A stretch of DNA of 64,000 nucleotides from Pseudomonas pseudonitroreducens (GCF_021603645.1 NZ_BQHJ01000010.1:207650-271649), one strand, 5' to 3'. Positions 22,898-30,612 are shown, numbered from the stretch's first letter. Numbers and translations: made by a program. Notes: generated by a model from the letters alone, not told the origin.

Positions 22898-23725
22898 ATG
22901 CTGAGTCCTTACATGTCCCCGGTCGAGCGCGTGTGGTTCTACACCCTGCGCATCCTCTGCGGCCTGATCCTGCTGTTCCTGGTGTTGCCGGTACTGGTCA
23001 TCGTGCCGCTGTCGTTCAACTCCGGCACCTTCCTGGTCTACCCGCTGCAGGGTTTCTCCCTGCGCTGGTACGCCGACTTCTTCAACTCCGCCGAGTGGAT
23101 GCGCGCGTTGACCAACAGCATCATCGTCGCCCCGGCGGCCACCGTGCTGGCGATGGTCTTCGGCACCCTGGCGTCGATCGGCCTGACCCGCGGCGACTTC
23201 CGCGGCAAGGCGCTGATCATGAGCCTGGTGATCTCGCCGATGGTCGTGCCGGTGGTGATCATCGGCGTGGCGAGCTACCTGTTCTTCGCGCCGCTGGGCC
23301 TGGGCAACAGCTACATCTCGCTGATCATCGTCCACGCGGTGCTCGGTGTGCCCTTCGTCATCATCACCGTGTCGGCGACCCTGCAGGGCTTCAACTACAA
23401 CCTGGTGCGCGCCGCCGCCAGCCTGGGCGCGCCGCCGGTGCTGACCTTCTTCAAGGTCACCCTGCCGCTGATCGCTCCCGGTGTGATTTCCGGTGCGCTG
23501 TTCGCCTTCGCCACCTCCTTCGACGAAGTGGTGGTGACCCTGTTCCTCGCCGGCCCCGAGCAAGCCACCCTGCCGCGCCAGATGTTCAGCGGCATCCGCG
23601 AGAACCTCAGCCCGACCATCGCCGCCGCGGCGACCCTGTTGATCGGTTTCTCCGTCCTGCTCCTGCTGACCCTCGAGTGGCTGCGCGGCCGCAGCGAGAA
23701 ACTGCGGACTGCACCGACTTCCTGA
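22898..23725 (+). CDS. agtD: ABC transporter permease AgtD (PotC-like)
   Basis: A 275-residue inner-membrane permease with six predicted helices and the EAA loop ([22 protein letters not shown] near residue 170). It pairs with AgtC to form the channel energised by AgtA. The ribosome site (GAGGAGAA) lies in the short agtC-agtD gap. No strong terminator is visible after it; a T-rich tract is at 23789-23799. Confidence 0.93.
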   Translation: MLSPYMSPVERVWFYTLRILCGLILLFLVLPVLVIVPLSFNSGTFLVYPLQGFSLRWYADFFNSAEWMRALTNSIIVAPAATVLAMVFGTLASIGLTRGDFRGKALIMSLVISPMVVPVVIIGVASYLFFAPLGLGNSYISLIIVHAVLGVPFVIITVSATLQGFNYNLVRAAASLGAPPVLTFFKVTLPLIAPGVISGALFAFATSFDEVVVTLFLAGPEQATLPRQMFSGIRENLSPTIAAAATLLIGFSVLLLLTLEWLRGRSEKLRTAPTS

Positions 23726-23850
23726 TTCACAGTGTTTCGCGGACGTTTCCGTCCCTGTGCTCACCCACGGGGGCGGGATCGATCCGCGATTTTTTTTGCC
23801 CGCTTTCCCTTCCGCTTCCAAGTCCTTTCCGTTTCGACTATCGGCCCGAT

Positions 23851-23880
23851 CCCCTTCGAGCCTTCCGAGCGGCTACAATG
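23851..23880 (+). promoter_or_regulatory. Possible sigma-70 promoter of rpe-gph
   Basis: TACAAT at 23874-23879 is a good -10 hexamer 38 bases before rpe. The -35 region (CCCCTT at 17-bp spacing) is poor, so only the -10 is persuasive. Confidence 0.35.
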
Positions 23881-23916
23881 CGCGCCATCCGTGATTTCCG
23901 CCCACAGAGGTGCGCC

Positions 23917-24591
23917 ATGCAACCCTACGCCATCGCTCCGTCGATCCTTTCCGCCGACTTCGCCCGCCTGGGTGAGGACGTCGACAAGGTGCTCGCTGCC
24001 GGCGCCGATATCGTTCACTTCGACGTGATGGATAACCACTACGTGCCGAACCTCACCATCGGCCCGATGGTCTGCACGGCCCTGCGCAAGTACGGCGTCA
24101 CCGCACCCATCGACGTGCACCTGATGGTCTCCCCGGTGGACCGCATCATCGGCGACTTCATCGAAGCCGGCGCCACCTACATCACCTTCCACCCGGAAGC
24201 CACCCAGCACATCGACCGTTCCCTGCAACTGATCAAGGACGGCGGCTGCAAGGCCGGCCTGGTGTTCAACCCGGCCACCTCGCTGGACGCGCTGAAGTAC
24301 GTGATGGACAAGATCGACATGGTCCTGCTGATGAGCGTGAACCCCGGCTTTGGCGGGCAGAAGTTCATCCCCGGCACCCTCGACAAGCTGCGCGAAGCCC
24401 GCGCGCTGATCGATGCTTCCGGTCGCGACATCCGCCTGGAAATCGACGGCGGGGTGAACGTGAAGAACATCCGCGAGATCGCCGCTGCTGGCGCCGACAC
24501 CTTTGTCGCCGGCTCCGCGATCTTCAACGCACCGGACTACGCCGAGGTCATCCGCGCCATGCATGCCGAGCTGGCGCAGGCGCGCAAGTGA
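23917..24591 (+). CDS. rpe: Ribulose-phosphate 3-epimerase Rpe
   Basis: A 224-residue TIM-barrel enzyme interconverting ribulose-5-P and xylulose-5-P in the pentose phosphate pathway. Clear signatures: APSILSADF at the N-terminus with its metal-site context, [12 protein letters not shown] (metal-binding histidine and aspartate), and [15 protein letters not shown] near residue 140. The length is that of the family. The stop overlaps the gph start by one base. rpe-gph-trpE is the conserved Pseudomonas order. Confidence 0.97.
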   Translation: MQPYAIAPSILSADFARLGEDVDKVLAAGADIVHFDVMDNHYVPNLTIGPMVCTALRKYGVTAPIDVHLMVSPVDRIIGDFIEAGATYITFHPEATQHIDRSLQLIKDGGCKAGLVFNPATSLDALKYVMDKIDMVLLMSVNPGFGGQKFIPGTLDKLREARALIDASGRDIRLEIDGGVNVKNIREIAAAGADTFVAGSAIFNAPDYAEVIRAMHAELAQARK

Positions 24592-25409
24592 TGAGCGCTG
24601 CACAACTGCCGTTCGCCGGGCTGCCGCGTCTGGTGATGTTCGACCTGGACGGCACCCTGGTGGACTCGGTCCCCGACCTCGCCGCGGCGGTGGACAAGAT
24701 GCTGCTGGCGCTCGGGCGCCAGCCGGCCGGCCTGGACGCGGTGCGTCACTGGGTCGGCAACGGTGCGCGCGTACTGGTGCGCCGCGCCCTGGCGGGCGAC
24801 ATCGAGCATGAAAGTGTCAGTGAGGAAGACACCGAGCGCGCACTTGAGCTGTTCATGGAGGCTTACGCCGACAGCCATGCGTTGACCGTGGTCTACCCCG
24901 GCGTCATCGAGACCCTGAAGTGGCTGAAGAAGCGCGGCGTCGAGCTGGCGCTGATCACCAACAAGCCCGAGCGCTTCGTCGGCCCGCTGCTGGACGAAAT
25001 GAAGCTGGGCAAGTTCTTCCGCTGGATCATCGGCGGCGACACCCTGCCGCAGCAGAAGCCTGACCCGGCTGCGCTGCTGTTCGTGATGAAAATGGCCGGT
25101 GTGTCGGCGGAGCAGGCGCTGTTCGTCGGCGATTCGCGCAACGACATTCTCGCCGCCAAGGCCGCCGGTGTGCGCAGTGTGGGTCTGAGCTACGGCTACA
25201 ACCACGGTCGCCCCATCGCCGAGGAAAACCCGACACTGGTGCTCGACGACCTGCGCCATCTGCTGCCTTGCTTCGACTCGGGCAAAGCGATAGTGTTGCC
25301 TGACTCCGCTTCAAAACCCGCTCAGCGAGACAGCACCGTGGAAACGGCTCCCCACACACTCTGGATGAAAGTCATCAAGGCCCTGGCCCGCTGGCGCTGG
25401 CGCGCCTGA
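24591..25409 (+). CDS. gph: Phosphoglycolate phosphatase Gph
   Basis: A 272-residue HAD-superfamily phosphatase that removes 2-phosphoglycolate. Motif I DLDGTLVDS (near residue 20), motif II ITNKP (near 124) and the late GDSRNDILAAKAAG motif (near 180) are present. The last 14 residues (MKVIKALARWRWRA) are separated from the folded HAD domain by a polar linker and contain a Trp-Arg-Trp run. They look like a trp leader peptide fused in frame to the enzyme. ATG 24591 overlaps the rpe stop (TGATG). Confidence 0.94.
   Translation: MSAAQLPFAGLPRLVMFDLDGTLVDSVPDLAAAVDKMLLALGRQPAGLDAVRHWVGNGARVLVRRALAGDIEHESVSEEDTERALELFMEAYADSHALTVVYPGVIETLKWLKKRGVELALITNKPERFVGPLLDEMKLGKFFRWIIGGDTLPQQKPDPAALLFVMKMAGVSAEQALFVGDSRNDILAAKAAGVRSVGLSYGYNHGRPIAEENPTLVLDDLRHLLPCFDSGKAIVLPDSASKPAQRDSTVETAPHTLWMKVIKALARWRWRA
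25365..25409 (+). promoter_or_regulatory. Putative trpE leader peptide in the gph 3' end
   Basis: The in-frame internal ATG at 25365 would give MKVIKALARWRWRA, with two Trp codons just before the stop. trpE and trpGDC of P. putida are reported to be controlled by attenuation with Trp-containing leaders, and a near-identical ending occurs before trpG in this window. There is no ribosome site before the internal ATG, so ribosomes finishing gph may themselves act as the sensor. Confidence 0.55.
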
Positions 25410-25504
25410 CATCCTTTGGCCGGCCCGCCCGGCGTGTGTGCACCCAAGTCCGTTTCCCCCTCAGAGCCCGTTTACTATCTGCTGCGCGTCGGCGGCACTG
25501 CGTT

Positions 25505-25563
25505 GAAATCGCTTTCGAGATGCTCATTTACTGCGTGTAAACTCCGCTCTCTCAAGCGATTTC
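25505..25563 (+). promoter_or_regulatory. Structured trpE leader region
   Basis: Between gph and trpE (213 bases) GAAATCGCTT (25505-25514) is perfectly complementary to AAGCGATTTC (25554-25563), enclosing smaller arms (TTTAC/GTAAA). A separate GCCGG/CCGGC hairpin is at 25419-25433, ten bases after the leader stop. I see no classical U-tract terminator, so the attenuation mechanism is not settled by sequence. TTGAAA at 25503 could be a -35 with TTTACT at 18-bp spacing. Confidence 0.4.
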
Positions 25564-25622
25564 GCCTTGTTCCGCTCTAGCTCGCGAGATCCTAAACAGG
25601 CTCTTATTCCACGAGGCTGATC

Positions 25623-27116
25623 ATGACCCGCGAAGAATTCCAGCGCCTGGCCGCCGAAGGCTACAACCGCATTCCGCTGACCTGCGAAACCCTTGCCGAC
25701 TTCGACACTCCGCTGTCGATCTACCTGAAGCTCGCCGACGGCCCGAACACCTACCTGCTCGAGTCCGTGCAGGGCGGCGAGAAGTGGGGCCGCTACTCGA
25801 TCATCGGCCTGCCCAGCCGCACCGTGCTGCGCGTCTACGGTCACCAGGCGAGCATCAAGGTCGACGGCGTCGAAACCGAGAGCTTCGAGTGCGCCGACCC
25901 GCTGGCCTTCGTCGAGGAATTCAAGGAGCGCTATCGCGTGCCGACCATCGCCGGCCTGCCGCGTTTCAACGGCGGCCTGGTCGGCTACTTCGGCTATGAC
26001 TGCGTGCGCTACGTCGAGCAGCGCCTGGCGCAATGCCCGAACCCGGACCCGCTGAACAATCCGGACATCCTGCTGATGGTCTCCGACGCGGTCGTCGTGT
26101 TCGATAACCTCGCCGGCAAGATGCACGCGATCGTCCTCGCCGATCCGGCCCAGGCCGACGCCTACGACAAGGGCCTGGCACAACTGGATGCGCTGCTGGA
26201 ACGCCTGCGCCAGCCGATCACCCCGCGCCGCGGCCTGGATTTCAGCGCAGTCAATGCACCGGAGCCGCAGTTCCGCGCCAGCTTCACCCGCGAGGATTAC
26301 GAGCGGGCGGTGGACACCGTGAAGGAGTACATCCTCGCCGGTGACTGCATGCAGGTCGTGCCGTCGCAGCGCATGTCCATCGACTTCAGCGCCGCGCCCA
26401 TCGACCTCTACCGCGCGCTGCGCTGCTTCAACCCGACGCCGTACATGTACTTCTTCAACTTCGGCGACTTCCATGTCGTCGGCAGCTCGCCGGAAGTACT
26501 GGTGCGCGTCGAGGATGGCGAAGTCACCGTGCGGCCCATCGCCGGTACCCGCCCGCGTGGCGCGACCGAAGAGGCCGACCGCGCGCTGGAAGAAGACCTG
26601 CTGTCCGACGCCAAGGAAATCGCCGAGCACCTGATGCTCATCGACCTCGGTCGCAACGACGTCGGTCGCGTATCGCAGACCGGCAGCGTGAAGGTCACCG
26701 AACAGATGGTGATCGAGCGCTACTCCAACGTCATGCACATCGTGTCCAACGTGAACGGCCAGCTCAAGCCGGAGCTGAGCGCGATGGACGCCCTGCGCGC
26801 CATCCTGCCGGCCGGCACTCTGTCCGGCGCACCGAAGATTCGCGCGATGGAAATCATCGACGAGCTGGAGCCGGTCAAGCGCGGTGTCTACGGTGGCGCT
26901 GTCGGCTACCTCGCCTGGAACGGCAACATGGATACCGCCATCGCCATCCGCACCGCGGTGATCAAGAACGGCGAACTCCACGTGCAGGCCGGCGGCGGCA
27001 TCGTTGCCGACTCGGTGCCAGCGGCGGAGTGGGAAGAAACCATCAACAAGCGCCGCGCGATGTTCCGCGCCGTAGCTCTGGCTGAGCACACCGCGCGTTT
27101 GCACGGCAACGATTGA
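25623..27116 (+). CDS. trpE: Anthranilate synthase component I TrpE
   Basis: A 497-residue chorismate-binding enzyme making anthranilate from chorismate with TrpG glutamine amidotransferase. The feedback Trp-binding element LLES (residues about 43-46) is present. So are chorismate-domain signatures such as PIAGTRPRG near 300, [10 protein letters not shown] near 345 and the [11 protein letters not shown] segment near 403. Its partner trpG lies 17 kb away on the far side of the pyocin island, the arrangement known in P. aeruginosa. The terminator is immediately downstream. Confidence 0.97.
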   Translation: MTREEFQRLAAEGYNRIPLTCETLADFDTPLSIYLKLADGPNTYLLESVQGGEKWGRYSIIGLPSRTVLRVYGHQASIKVDGVETESFECADPLAFVEEFKERYRVPTIAGLPRFNGGLVGYFGYDCVRYVEQRLAQCPNPDPLNNPDILLMVSDAVVVFDNLAGKMHAIVLADPAQADAYDKGLAQLDALLERLRQPITPRRGLDFSAVNAPEPQFRASFTREDYERAVDTVKEYILAGDCMQVVPSQRMSIDFSAAPIDLYRALRCFNPTPYMYFFNFGDFHVVGSSPEVLVRVEDGEVTVRPIAGTRPRGATEEADRALEEDLLSDAKEIAEHLMLIDLGRNDVGRVSQTGSVKVTEQMVIERYSNVMHIVSNVNGQLKPELSAMDALRAILPAGTLSGAPKIRAMEIIDELEPVKRGVYGGAVGYLAWNGNMDTAIAIRTAVIKNGELHVQAGGGIVADSVPAAEWEETINKRRAMFRAVALAEHTARLHGND

Positions 27117-27132
27117 GTCGCTGACTCGACTG

Positions 27133-27159
27133 AAAAGCCCCGCTTCGGCGGGGCTTTTT
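27133..27159 (+). terminator. Intrinsic terminator after trpE
   Basis: AAAAGCCCCGC (27133-27143), TTCG loop, GCGGGGCTTTT (27148-27158) and a T-tract, 17 bases after the stop. Confidence 0.93.
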
Positions 27160-27257
27160 ATTTTCGCAGGAGCGGACTCCGTTCGCGGCGGGGCGGCGCG
27201 GTTCGTGGATATCGCGGACAGAATCCGCTTGTGCCAGATGGTTTCACGCTCAGATCG

Positions 27258-27386
27258 ACCCTCACCCTAACCCTCTCCCAGAGGGAGAGGGGACCGTTCG
27301 GCGCAGGATGAAATCTTGGCGTCAGCCGGCGCAATCGGCTTCCTCTCCCTTCGGAGTGGCGCGCGCAGCCAGGGTTGGGGAGAGGG
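27258..27386. repeat. Dispersed CCCTAACCCTCTCCC-type inverted repeat pair
   Basis: A CCCTCTCCC-AGA-GGGAGAGGG hairpin (27271-27291), preceded by ACCCTCACCCTAA, faces an inverted copy of the core (AGGGTTGGGGAGAGGG, 27371-27386). This motif is a common intergenic repeat in Pseudomonas and related genomes. No gene is seen in 27160-27516. Confidence 0.6.
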
Positions 27387-27426
27387 AAACTCCCCACGCA
27401 AAAGTTTCTCAATGGCACGGCTTTTC

Positions 27427-27506
27427 GTAGGAGCGAGCTTGCTCGCGAACAGCGTTCGCCGGCGGCCCCCGACGTTAAGCGGGTTCGCGAGCAAGCTTGC
27501 TCCTAC
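27427..27506. repeat. REP doublet (REPIN) between trpE and prtN
   Basis: Two inverted 24-bp REP units, GTAGGAGCGAGCTTGCTCGC (from 27427) and its reverse-complement-type partner ending at 27506 (GCTTGCTCCTAC), are 32 bases apart. This is the standard mobile REPIN architecture of Pseudomonas. It abuts the prtN 3' end. Confidence 0.85.
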
Positions 27507-27516
27507 AAGAGCCCAA

Positions 27517-27843
27517 TCACCCAGCCTGGCGCGCCTCCACCACCTGCAGATTCGCTTTGCGCCGGGCAAGGGCGGCGTCTGCCTGCTGTGAACGTTCTTC
27601 CACATACGCAGCGAGGTGATCCACTGCGACGTACTGCATCGCCTTGTGGCTGTCGTCCAGGGTGGTCACCGGCAGGGCGATGCGCCCGCAGGACAGTGCC
27701 TTGCTGAAATTCTCCCGGTTCAGGTTGCGGAACCAGCGCTCGCGCACCTGCTCCAGCGGCACCAGGACGTCCCCGAAAATCTGATAGACCAGGCTCACCG
27801 TCTCCGGGCGCGGGGCGGGGCGAATAGCGGCGGTCGACTGCAT
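27517..27843 (-). CDS. prtN: Pyocin activator protein PrtN
   Basis: A 108-residue activator that binds P-boxes upstream of pyocin genes and switches on tailocin production after DNA damage. Family signatures are visible: [21 protein letters not shown] (about residues 17-37), [21 protein letters not shown] and LAAYVEERS. The start at 27843 has CAGGAG six bases upstream; a longer in-frame start has none. Its promoter contains a sequence matching the operator found at ptrB, consistent with PrtR repression. The gene order prtN-prtR (both minus) next to trpE matches P. aeruginosa. Confidence 0.92.
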   Translation of the reverse strand: MQSTAAIRPAPRPETVSLVYQIFGDVLVPLEQVRERWFRNLNRENFSKALSCGRIALPVTTLDDSHKAMQYVAVDHLAAYVEERSQQADAALARRKANLQVVEARQAG

Positions 27844-27881
27844 GGGACTCTCCTGTTCCGATGGTGGTAGCGACAGGAGTA

Positions 27882-27910
27882 AATATAGCAAAGGTTGTAT
27901 TTGTATTCAA
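27882..27910 (-). promoter_or_regulatory. sigma-70 promoter of prtN
   Basis: On the minus strand TTGAAT (27905-27910), 17-bp spacer, TATATT (27882-27887). It lies 39 bases upstream of the prtN ATG. Confidence 0.75.
27884..27899. promoter_or_regulatory. Putative PrtR operator at prtN
   Basis: TATAGC-AAAG-GTTGTA is an imperfect dyad (half-site TAYARC) covering the spacer and -10 of the prtN promoter. The same 16-bp pattern recurs at 28791-28806 in the ptrB promoter. Assignment to PrtR is inference from position and repetition. Confidence 0.65.
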
Positions 27911-27923
27911 TCGCCGAGCAGAG

Positions 27924-27944
27924 AAAACCCCGCCGAAGCGGGGT
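27924..27944 (-). terminator. Intrinsic terminator after prtR
   Basis: CCCCGC (27928-27933), loop CGAA, GCGGGG (27938-27943); on the minus strand the stem is followed by TTTT. It lies between the prtR stop and the prtN promoter, so prtN is transcribed independently. Confidence 0.8.
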
Positions 27945-27964
27945 CTTCCTCATGCGAAACAGGC

Positions 27965-28735
27965 TCAGCGAACCAGCGTCGGTGCGCGGCGATGGCGCAC
28001 CGTGGACCACCAGAACACCCAGCCGATCATGCGGATTTGGCCGCTGTCGAACTGCTCCGCCGGGTATTCCTCGTCGGGGTATTCGTCACGGTTGAAGCTG
28101 CGCAGGCGGATGCCGCCACCGGGCAGGCGATAGACGAACTTCACCCGCAGCATGCCCTCGTGTTCCAGGGCATAGATCTCGCCGTCGGTGATGTGCGTGG
28201 TGGCCGTGTCGATGCCGATGGTGGAGCCATCCATGATCAGCGGTTCCATGCTGTTGCCGGTGAGCTGGGCGCAGATCGCCGCCGCCGGGTCGACCCCCGC
28301 CGCGCGCAGAGTGGCGTAGGAGAAACGCAGCTTGCGCCCCTCTATCTCGCGCACTGCGGTGCGTCCGGCGCCGGCCGCCAGTTCCACTTCCTTGTACAGG
28401 CGTAGTTCCACTTCGTCCTCGTCCAGCGGTGTGTCGCTATCCCATGGGTGCAGTGGTTCCAGGCGCAGCGGGCTGCCATCGGCAGGGCGTGGCGCGGGGG
28501 CGCTGGTGGCCGCGGTCGGCGAGCCTTCGCCGGTGGCCAGCCAGGTCGGCGAGACGCCCAGCGCGCTGGCGATCTCGATCAGCTTGCGCGTGCTCTGTGC
28601 CTTGCCCGAGGTCAGCTTGTGGATGGTGTTCTGCGAAACCCCGGCGGCTTCGGCCAGGGTTTCCTGCTTGAGGTTACGCGAGGCCATTGCCTGTTTCAGG
28701 CGGTCGGCCAGCGTCGATGAGGGTGAGTTTTCCAT
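27965..28735 (-). CDS. prtR: LexA/CI-like pyocin repressor PrtR
   Basis: A 256-residue repressor. An N-terminal HTH_3 DNA-binding domain (about residues 8-65, with QETLAEAAGVSQNTIHKLTSGKA) is joined by a Pro/Ala-rich linker to a C-terminal S24 peptidase domain. The catalytic serine is Ser162 in GNSMEPL and the general-base lysine is Lys199 in RVKFVY. An Ala-Gly cleavage-like site lies at about 121-124 (AGAG). RecA-stimulated inactivation on DNA damage would release prtN and ptrB. AGGAGGT is 11 bases before the ATG. Divergent from the ptrB operon. Confidence 0.93.
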   Translation of the reverse strand: MENSPSSTLADRLKQAMASRNLKQETLAEAAGVSQNTIHKLTSGKAQSTRKLIEIASALGVSPTWLATGEGSPTAATSAPAPRPADGSPLRLEPLHPWDSDTPLDEDEVELRLYKEVELAAGAGRTAVREIEGRKLRFSYATLRAAGVDPAAAICAQLTGNSMEPLIMDGSTIGIDTATTHITDGEIYALEHEGMLRVKFVYRLPGGGIRLRSFNRDEYPDEEYPAEQFDSGQIRMIGWVFWWSTVRHRRAPTLVR

Positions 28736-28768
28736 GGGAGCACTCTACCTCCTGGGTTGTAGCGTGTA

Positions 28769-28784
28769 AATAGCTTTGGTGTTG
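28769..28784. promoter_or_regulatory. Degenerate second PrtR-like site
   Basis: AATAGC-TTTG-GTGTTG overlaps the ptrB -35 and lies on the prtR side of the divergent region. The TAGC and GGT cores are kept, but the right half-site is poor. A weaker site here could serve prtR autoregulation. Confidence 0.4.
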
Positions 28785-28810
28785 ACTAAATATAGCTATG
28801 GTTGTAATTA
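28782..28810 (+). promoter_or_regulatory. sigma-70 promoter of the ptrB operon
   Basis: TTGACT (28782-28787), 17-bp spacer, TAATTA (28805-28810). It is followed by a leader of about 330 bases before ptrB. Confidence 0.75.
28791..28806. promoter_or_regulatory. Putative PrtR operator at ptrB
   Basis: TATAGC-TATG-GTTGTA fills the spacer and the start of the -10 of the ptrB promoter and has the same half-sites as the operator at prtN. Confidence 0.65.
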
Positions 28811-28993
28811 TAAAAGCCAGCAGCCAAACGAAGAGATGAATTGCAGTTCGGCTGAAGGGAGGCGAACGGCTTCCCTCTCACCGCGGCAAGGATGCCGCGG
28901 GTTGCCTGCGAAGCGCGATGCGCGGGGCAGGCTGGAGGGCGCGGGCGGGCCAGGGAGGTGCCGCCCGCGCACCGGCAAGGGACGCCACCACGA

Positions 28994-29031
28994 TGGTCAG
29001 GCGTCCGCGACGAACAGATCGCGACTGACCA
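28994..29031 (+). other. Two-arm hairpin in the ptrB 5' leader
   Basis: TGGTCAG (28994) pairs with CTGACCA (29025) and the inner CGCGA (29006) pairs with TCGCG (29019). The rest of the 28811-29088 leader has no convincing gene; its longer open frames lack ribosome sites and family features. Confidence 0.5.
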
Positions 29032-29088
29032 CCACAGGCCGACCGAAGGCTCGGCGACCACGGAGGGCAGGTCGCCAGGAGGACCTTC

Positions 29089-29157
29089 ATGAATCAACAC
29101 CTGCAACACGCCAGGCATTCCACTCGTACCGCCGACGCGGAGGTGCGCCGTGGCTGA
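29089..29157 (+). CDS. 22-residue upstream mini-ORF overlapping ptrB
   Basis: ATG at 29089 with AGGAGG five to six bases upstream opens a 22-codon frame (begins MNQHLQHARH, ends EVRRG) whose stop lies eight bases inside ptrB. It has the best ribosome site in the region. It may encode a small protein or act only to couple and pace ptrB translation. No homology is recognised. Confidence 0.4.
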   Translation: MNQHLQHARHSTRTADAEVRRG

Positions 29158-29359
29158 TATCGCCGACTACGCCAACGACCTGGTGCTCGACCGCATCGAG
29201 GACCTGCTGCACAGCCGTCGTTCTCGCCTGGCGGTCAGTTCCGCCGAGTACTGCGAAGACTGCGGCGAGGACATCCCGCCGGCGCGCCGCCTGGCCGCGC
29301 CGGGCTGCACACGCTGCATCGACTGCCAGGCAATGGATGAACTGGAGCGGCGGCACTGA
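29150..29359 (+). CDS. ptrB: PtrB, TraR/DksA-type zinc-finger protein
   Basis: A 69-residue protein with the TraR/DksA C4 zinc finger: CEDC near residues 35-38 and CIDC near 56-59. In P. aeruginosa, PtrB is induced with the pyocin system under DNA damage and represses type III secretion genes; TraR-like proteins bind the RNA-polymerase secondary channel. The start is GTG at 29150 with GGAGG upstream. It is the first well-supported gene of the rightward operon and is controlled by the PrtR-like operators. Confidence 0.87.
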   Translation: MADIADYANDLVLDRIEDLLHSRRSRLAVSSAEYCEDCGEDIPPARRLAAPGCTRCIDCQAMDELERRH

Positions 29360-29378
29360 GCCGCCAGGGAGAAACGCC

Positions 29379-29738
29379 GTGATCAAGCCGATCGATGAAA
29401 TGCTCAAGCTCTGGGCCGAAGAGATGCACAACCCCGGCAGCGCGGGCGGTGGCTACGCCGGCGGCAACCTGCTGGCGATGATGATCGCCAACAAGGGCGA
29501 GATGATCCGCGGCACCCGGGGCAGCAAGGTGATCCTCGACCGCGTTGCCGAACTGGACCTGATCATCAACCAGCTGCCCGATGAGCAGAAGGACGTCGTC
29601 ACCGAGCACTACCTCAACCGCGACAGCGAAGCCGCGCAGAAGTACCGGCACTGCCGCTGCAGCCGCAACACCTTCTACCTGCGCCTGCACGTGGCACACC
29701 AGAGTATCCAGTCGCGGCTGATGCGCCGCGCCGCCTGA
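29379..29738 (+). CDS. Antiterminator-like phage regulator (PA0613 type)
   Basis: A 119-residue protein. A Gly-rich N-terminal part is followed by a sigma-region-4-like helix-turn-helix at about 63-115 (LPDEQKDVV...EAAQKYRHCRCSRNTFYLRL). This resembles phage late antitermination/transcription regulators of the Q/ArpU sort; the match is by fold pattern only. The start is GTG at 29379 with AGGGAG upstream, 19 bases after ptrB. The position before the late tail operon, plus several internal intrinsic terminators there, fits an antitermination role (inference). Confidence 0.65.
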   Translation: MIKPIDEMLKLWAEEMHNPGSAGGGYAGGNLLAMMIANKGEMIRGTRGSKVILDRVAELDLIINQLPDEQKDVVTEHYLNRDSEAAQKYRHCRCSRNTFYLRLHVAHQSIQSRLMRRAA

Positions 29739-29757
29739 GTCCCCCCGGTAACCATTC

Positions 29758-29788
29758 GAAGCCCGGCCTTGCGCCGGGCTTCTTGTTT
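29758..29788 (+). terminator. Intrinsic terminator ending the ptrB operon
   Basis: GAAGCCCGGC (29758-29767), loop CTTGC, GCCGGGCTTC (29773-29782), then TTGTTT. Confidence 0.88.
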
Positions 29789-29821
29789 CGCGCGGGCGGC
29801 ATTGCGCTATGCTCGCGGCCC

Positions 29822-30295
29822 ATGACGACTCCCATCTCTGTCCGCCGCGCGGGGCCTGCCGACGCAGAGGCTATCCTGCGTATCCTCGGCGAAACCTACG
29901 AGGCCACCTGGAAGCCCGCACTGAGCGCCGAGGCCATCGCCTGCTTCGAGGCCTCTGCGCATACCGCCGCCTACGTGCGCGAGCGCCTGGCGCATTTCCA
30001 GGTCGCCTGCATCGATGGCGAGATCGTCGGCCTGCTCGATTGGCGCGACGACTTCATCGATGCCCTGCACGTCTCACCCGGCCAGCAGCGCCGTGGCATT
30101 GGTGCTGTGTTGCTGGATCACGCGGAACAGAAAATCCGCGCTGCAGGTTTCTCTCAGGCCCGGTTGGAGACCGATACCTTCAACCATCAGGCGCGCGCCT
30201 TCTATGGCAAGCATGGCTATGCGGAAGTCGATTTCTACCCTGACGAGGAGTGGCACAGCGGCTTTACCACCGTGCTGATGATCAAGCCCCTCTGA
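29822..30295 (+). CDS. GNAT-family N-acetyltransferase (tailocin-island cargo)
   Basis: A 157-residue acetyltransferase with the GNAT acetyl-CoA loop (VSPGQQRRGIGAVLLDHAEQ, near residues 86-105), a typical GNAT N-terminus (ISVRRAGPADAEAILRIL) and C-terminus (NHQARAFYGKHGYAEV). The substrate is unknown. It is boxed by intrinsic terminators on both sides. TATGCT at 29808-29813 is a plausible -10 only nine bases before the ATG, so the mRNA may be leaderless; no ribosome site is visible. I do not recall such a gene at this point in PAO1, so it looks like an independently expressed cargo gene. Confidence 0.88.
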   Translation: MTTPISVRRAGPADAEAILRILGETYEATWKPALSAEAIACFEASAHTAAYVRERLAHFQVACIDGEIVGLLDWRDDFIDALHVSPGQQRRGIGAVLLDHAEQKIRAAGFSQARLETDTFNHQARAFYGKHGYAEVDFYPDEEWHSGFTTVLMIKPL

Positions 30296-30331
30296 AATTT
30301 CCGAAGGTTGATTTCTGCGTTTCGGCAGCAC

Positions 30332-30362
30332 ATTACGGTGTGTCATCTGTGTATTGCAGCGC
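30332..30362 (+). promoter_or_regulatory. P-box-like repeats (putative PrtN site)
   Basis: Three imperfect tandem units of about 10 bp, ATTACGGTGT, TCATCTGTGT and ATTGCAGCGC, resemble the pyocin P-box consensus ATTGnn(n)GTnn(n) repeated. They lie about 15 bases upstream of the -35 of the late-operon promoter. The consensus is from memory and the match is imperfect. Confidence 0.5.
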
Positions 30363-30377
30363 ATTCCCCGAGAAGCC

Positions 30378-30406
30378 TTGTCCCAGCGGGAATCGGGGGG
30401 TAAAAA
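30378..30406 (+). promoter_or_regulatory. Putative late tailocin promoter
   Basis: TTGTCC (30378-30383), 17-bp spacer, TAAAAA (30401-30406). Both hexamers are weak, as expected for an activator-dependent promoter. Transcripts would begin near 30413, about 45 bases before a strong terminator. Confidence 0.45.
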
Positions 30407-30455
30407 GTAGTCATTCTTGTAAAGGTGCGTCCCCAGGGAGCACAACGCGAAACCT

Positions 30456-30487
30456 TAAAAAAGCCCGGCCATTGAGCCGGGCTTTTT
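30456..30487 (+). terminator. Intrinsic terminator upstream of the holin
   Basis: A-rich arm plus AGCCCGGC (30461-30468), loop CATTGA, GCCGGGCT (30475-30482), TTTT. It reads in both directions. It could end the acetyltransferase mRNA or act as an early terminator of the late promoter. Confidence 0.88.
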
Positions 30488-30576
30488 CATGCCCGCGTTT
30501 TTTGATCCGTCGACTTCGGCGGTTCGCCGGCGGTCAGGCCGGCAGTCATCCCCGGCCGGCTGATAGCCGCCGGTTT

Positions 30577-30597
30577 CGCCCGTTCGCGGGCGTCTTT
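30577..30597 (+). other. CGCCCG-TTCG-CGGGCG hairpin just before the holin
   Basis: A 6-bp stem with a TTCG loop followed by TCTTTA ends 16 bases before the holin ATG. It is terminator-like but has a short U-tract. Together with the terminator at 30456 it gives the holin a structured leader. Confidence 0.5.
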
Positions 30598-30612
30598 ATC
30601 CAAGGTGAGCCA

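Noticed and set aside
28776-29378. Long in-frame extension upstream of the antiterminator-like gene
   Set aside because: It crosses ptrB in another frame, is low-complexity and has no ribosome site; GTG 29379 with AGGGAG is the better start.
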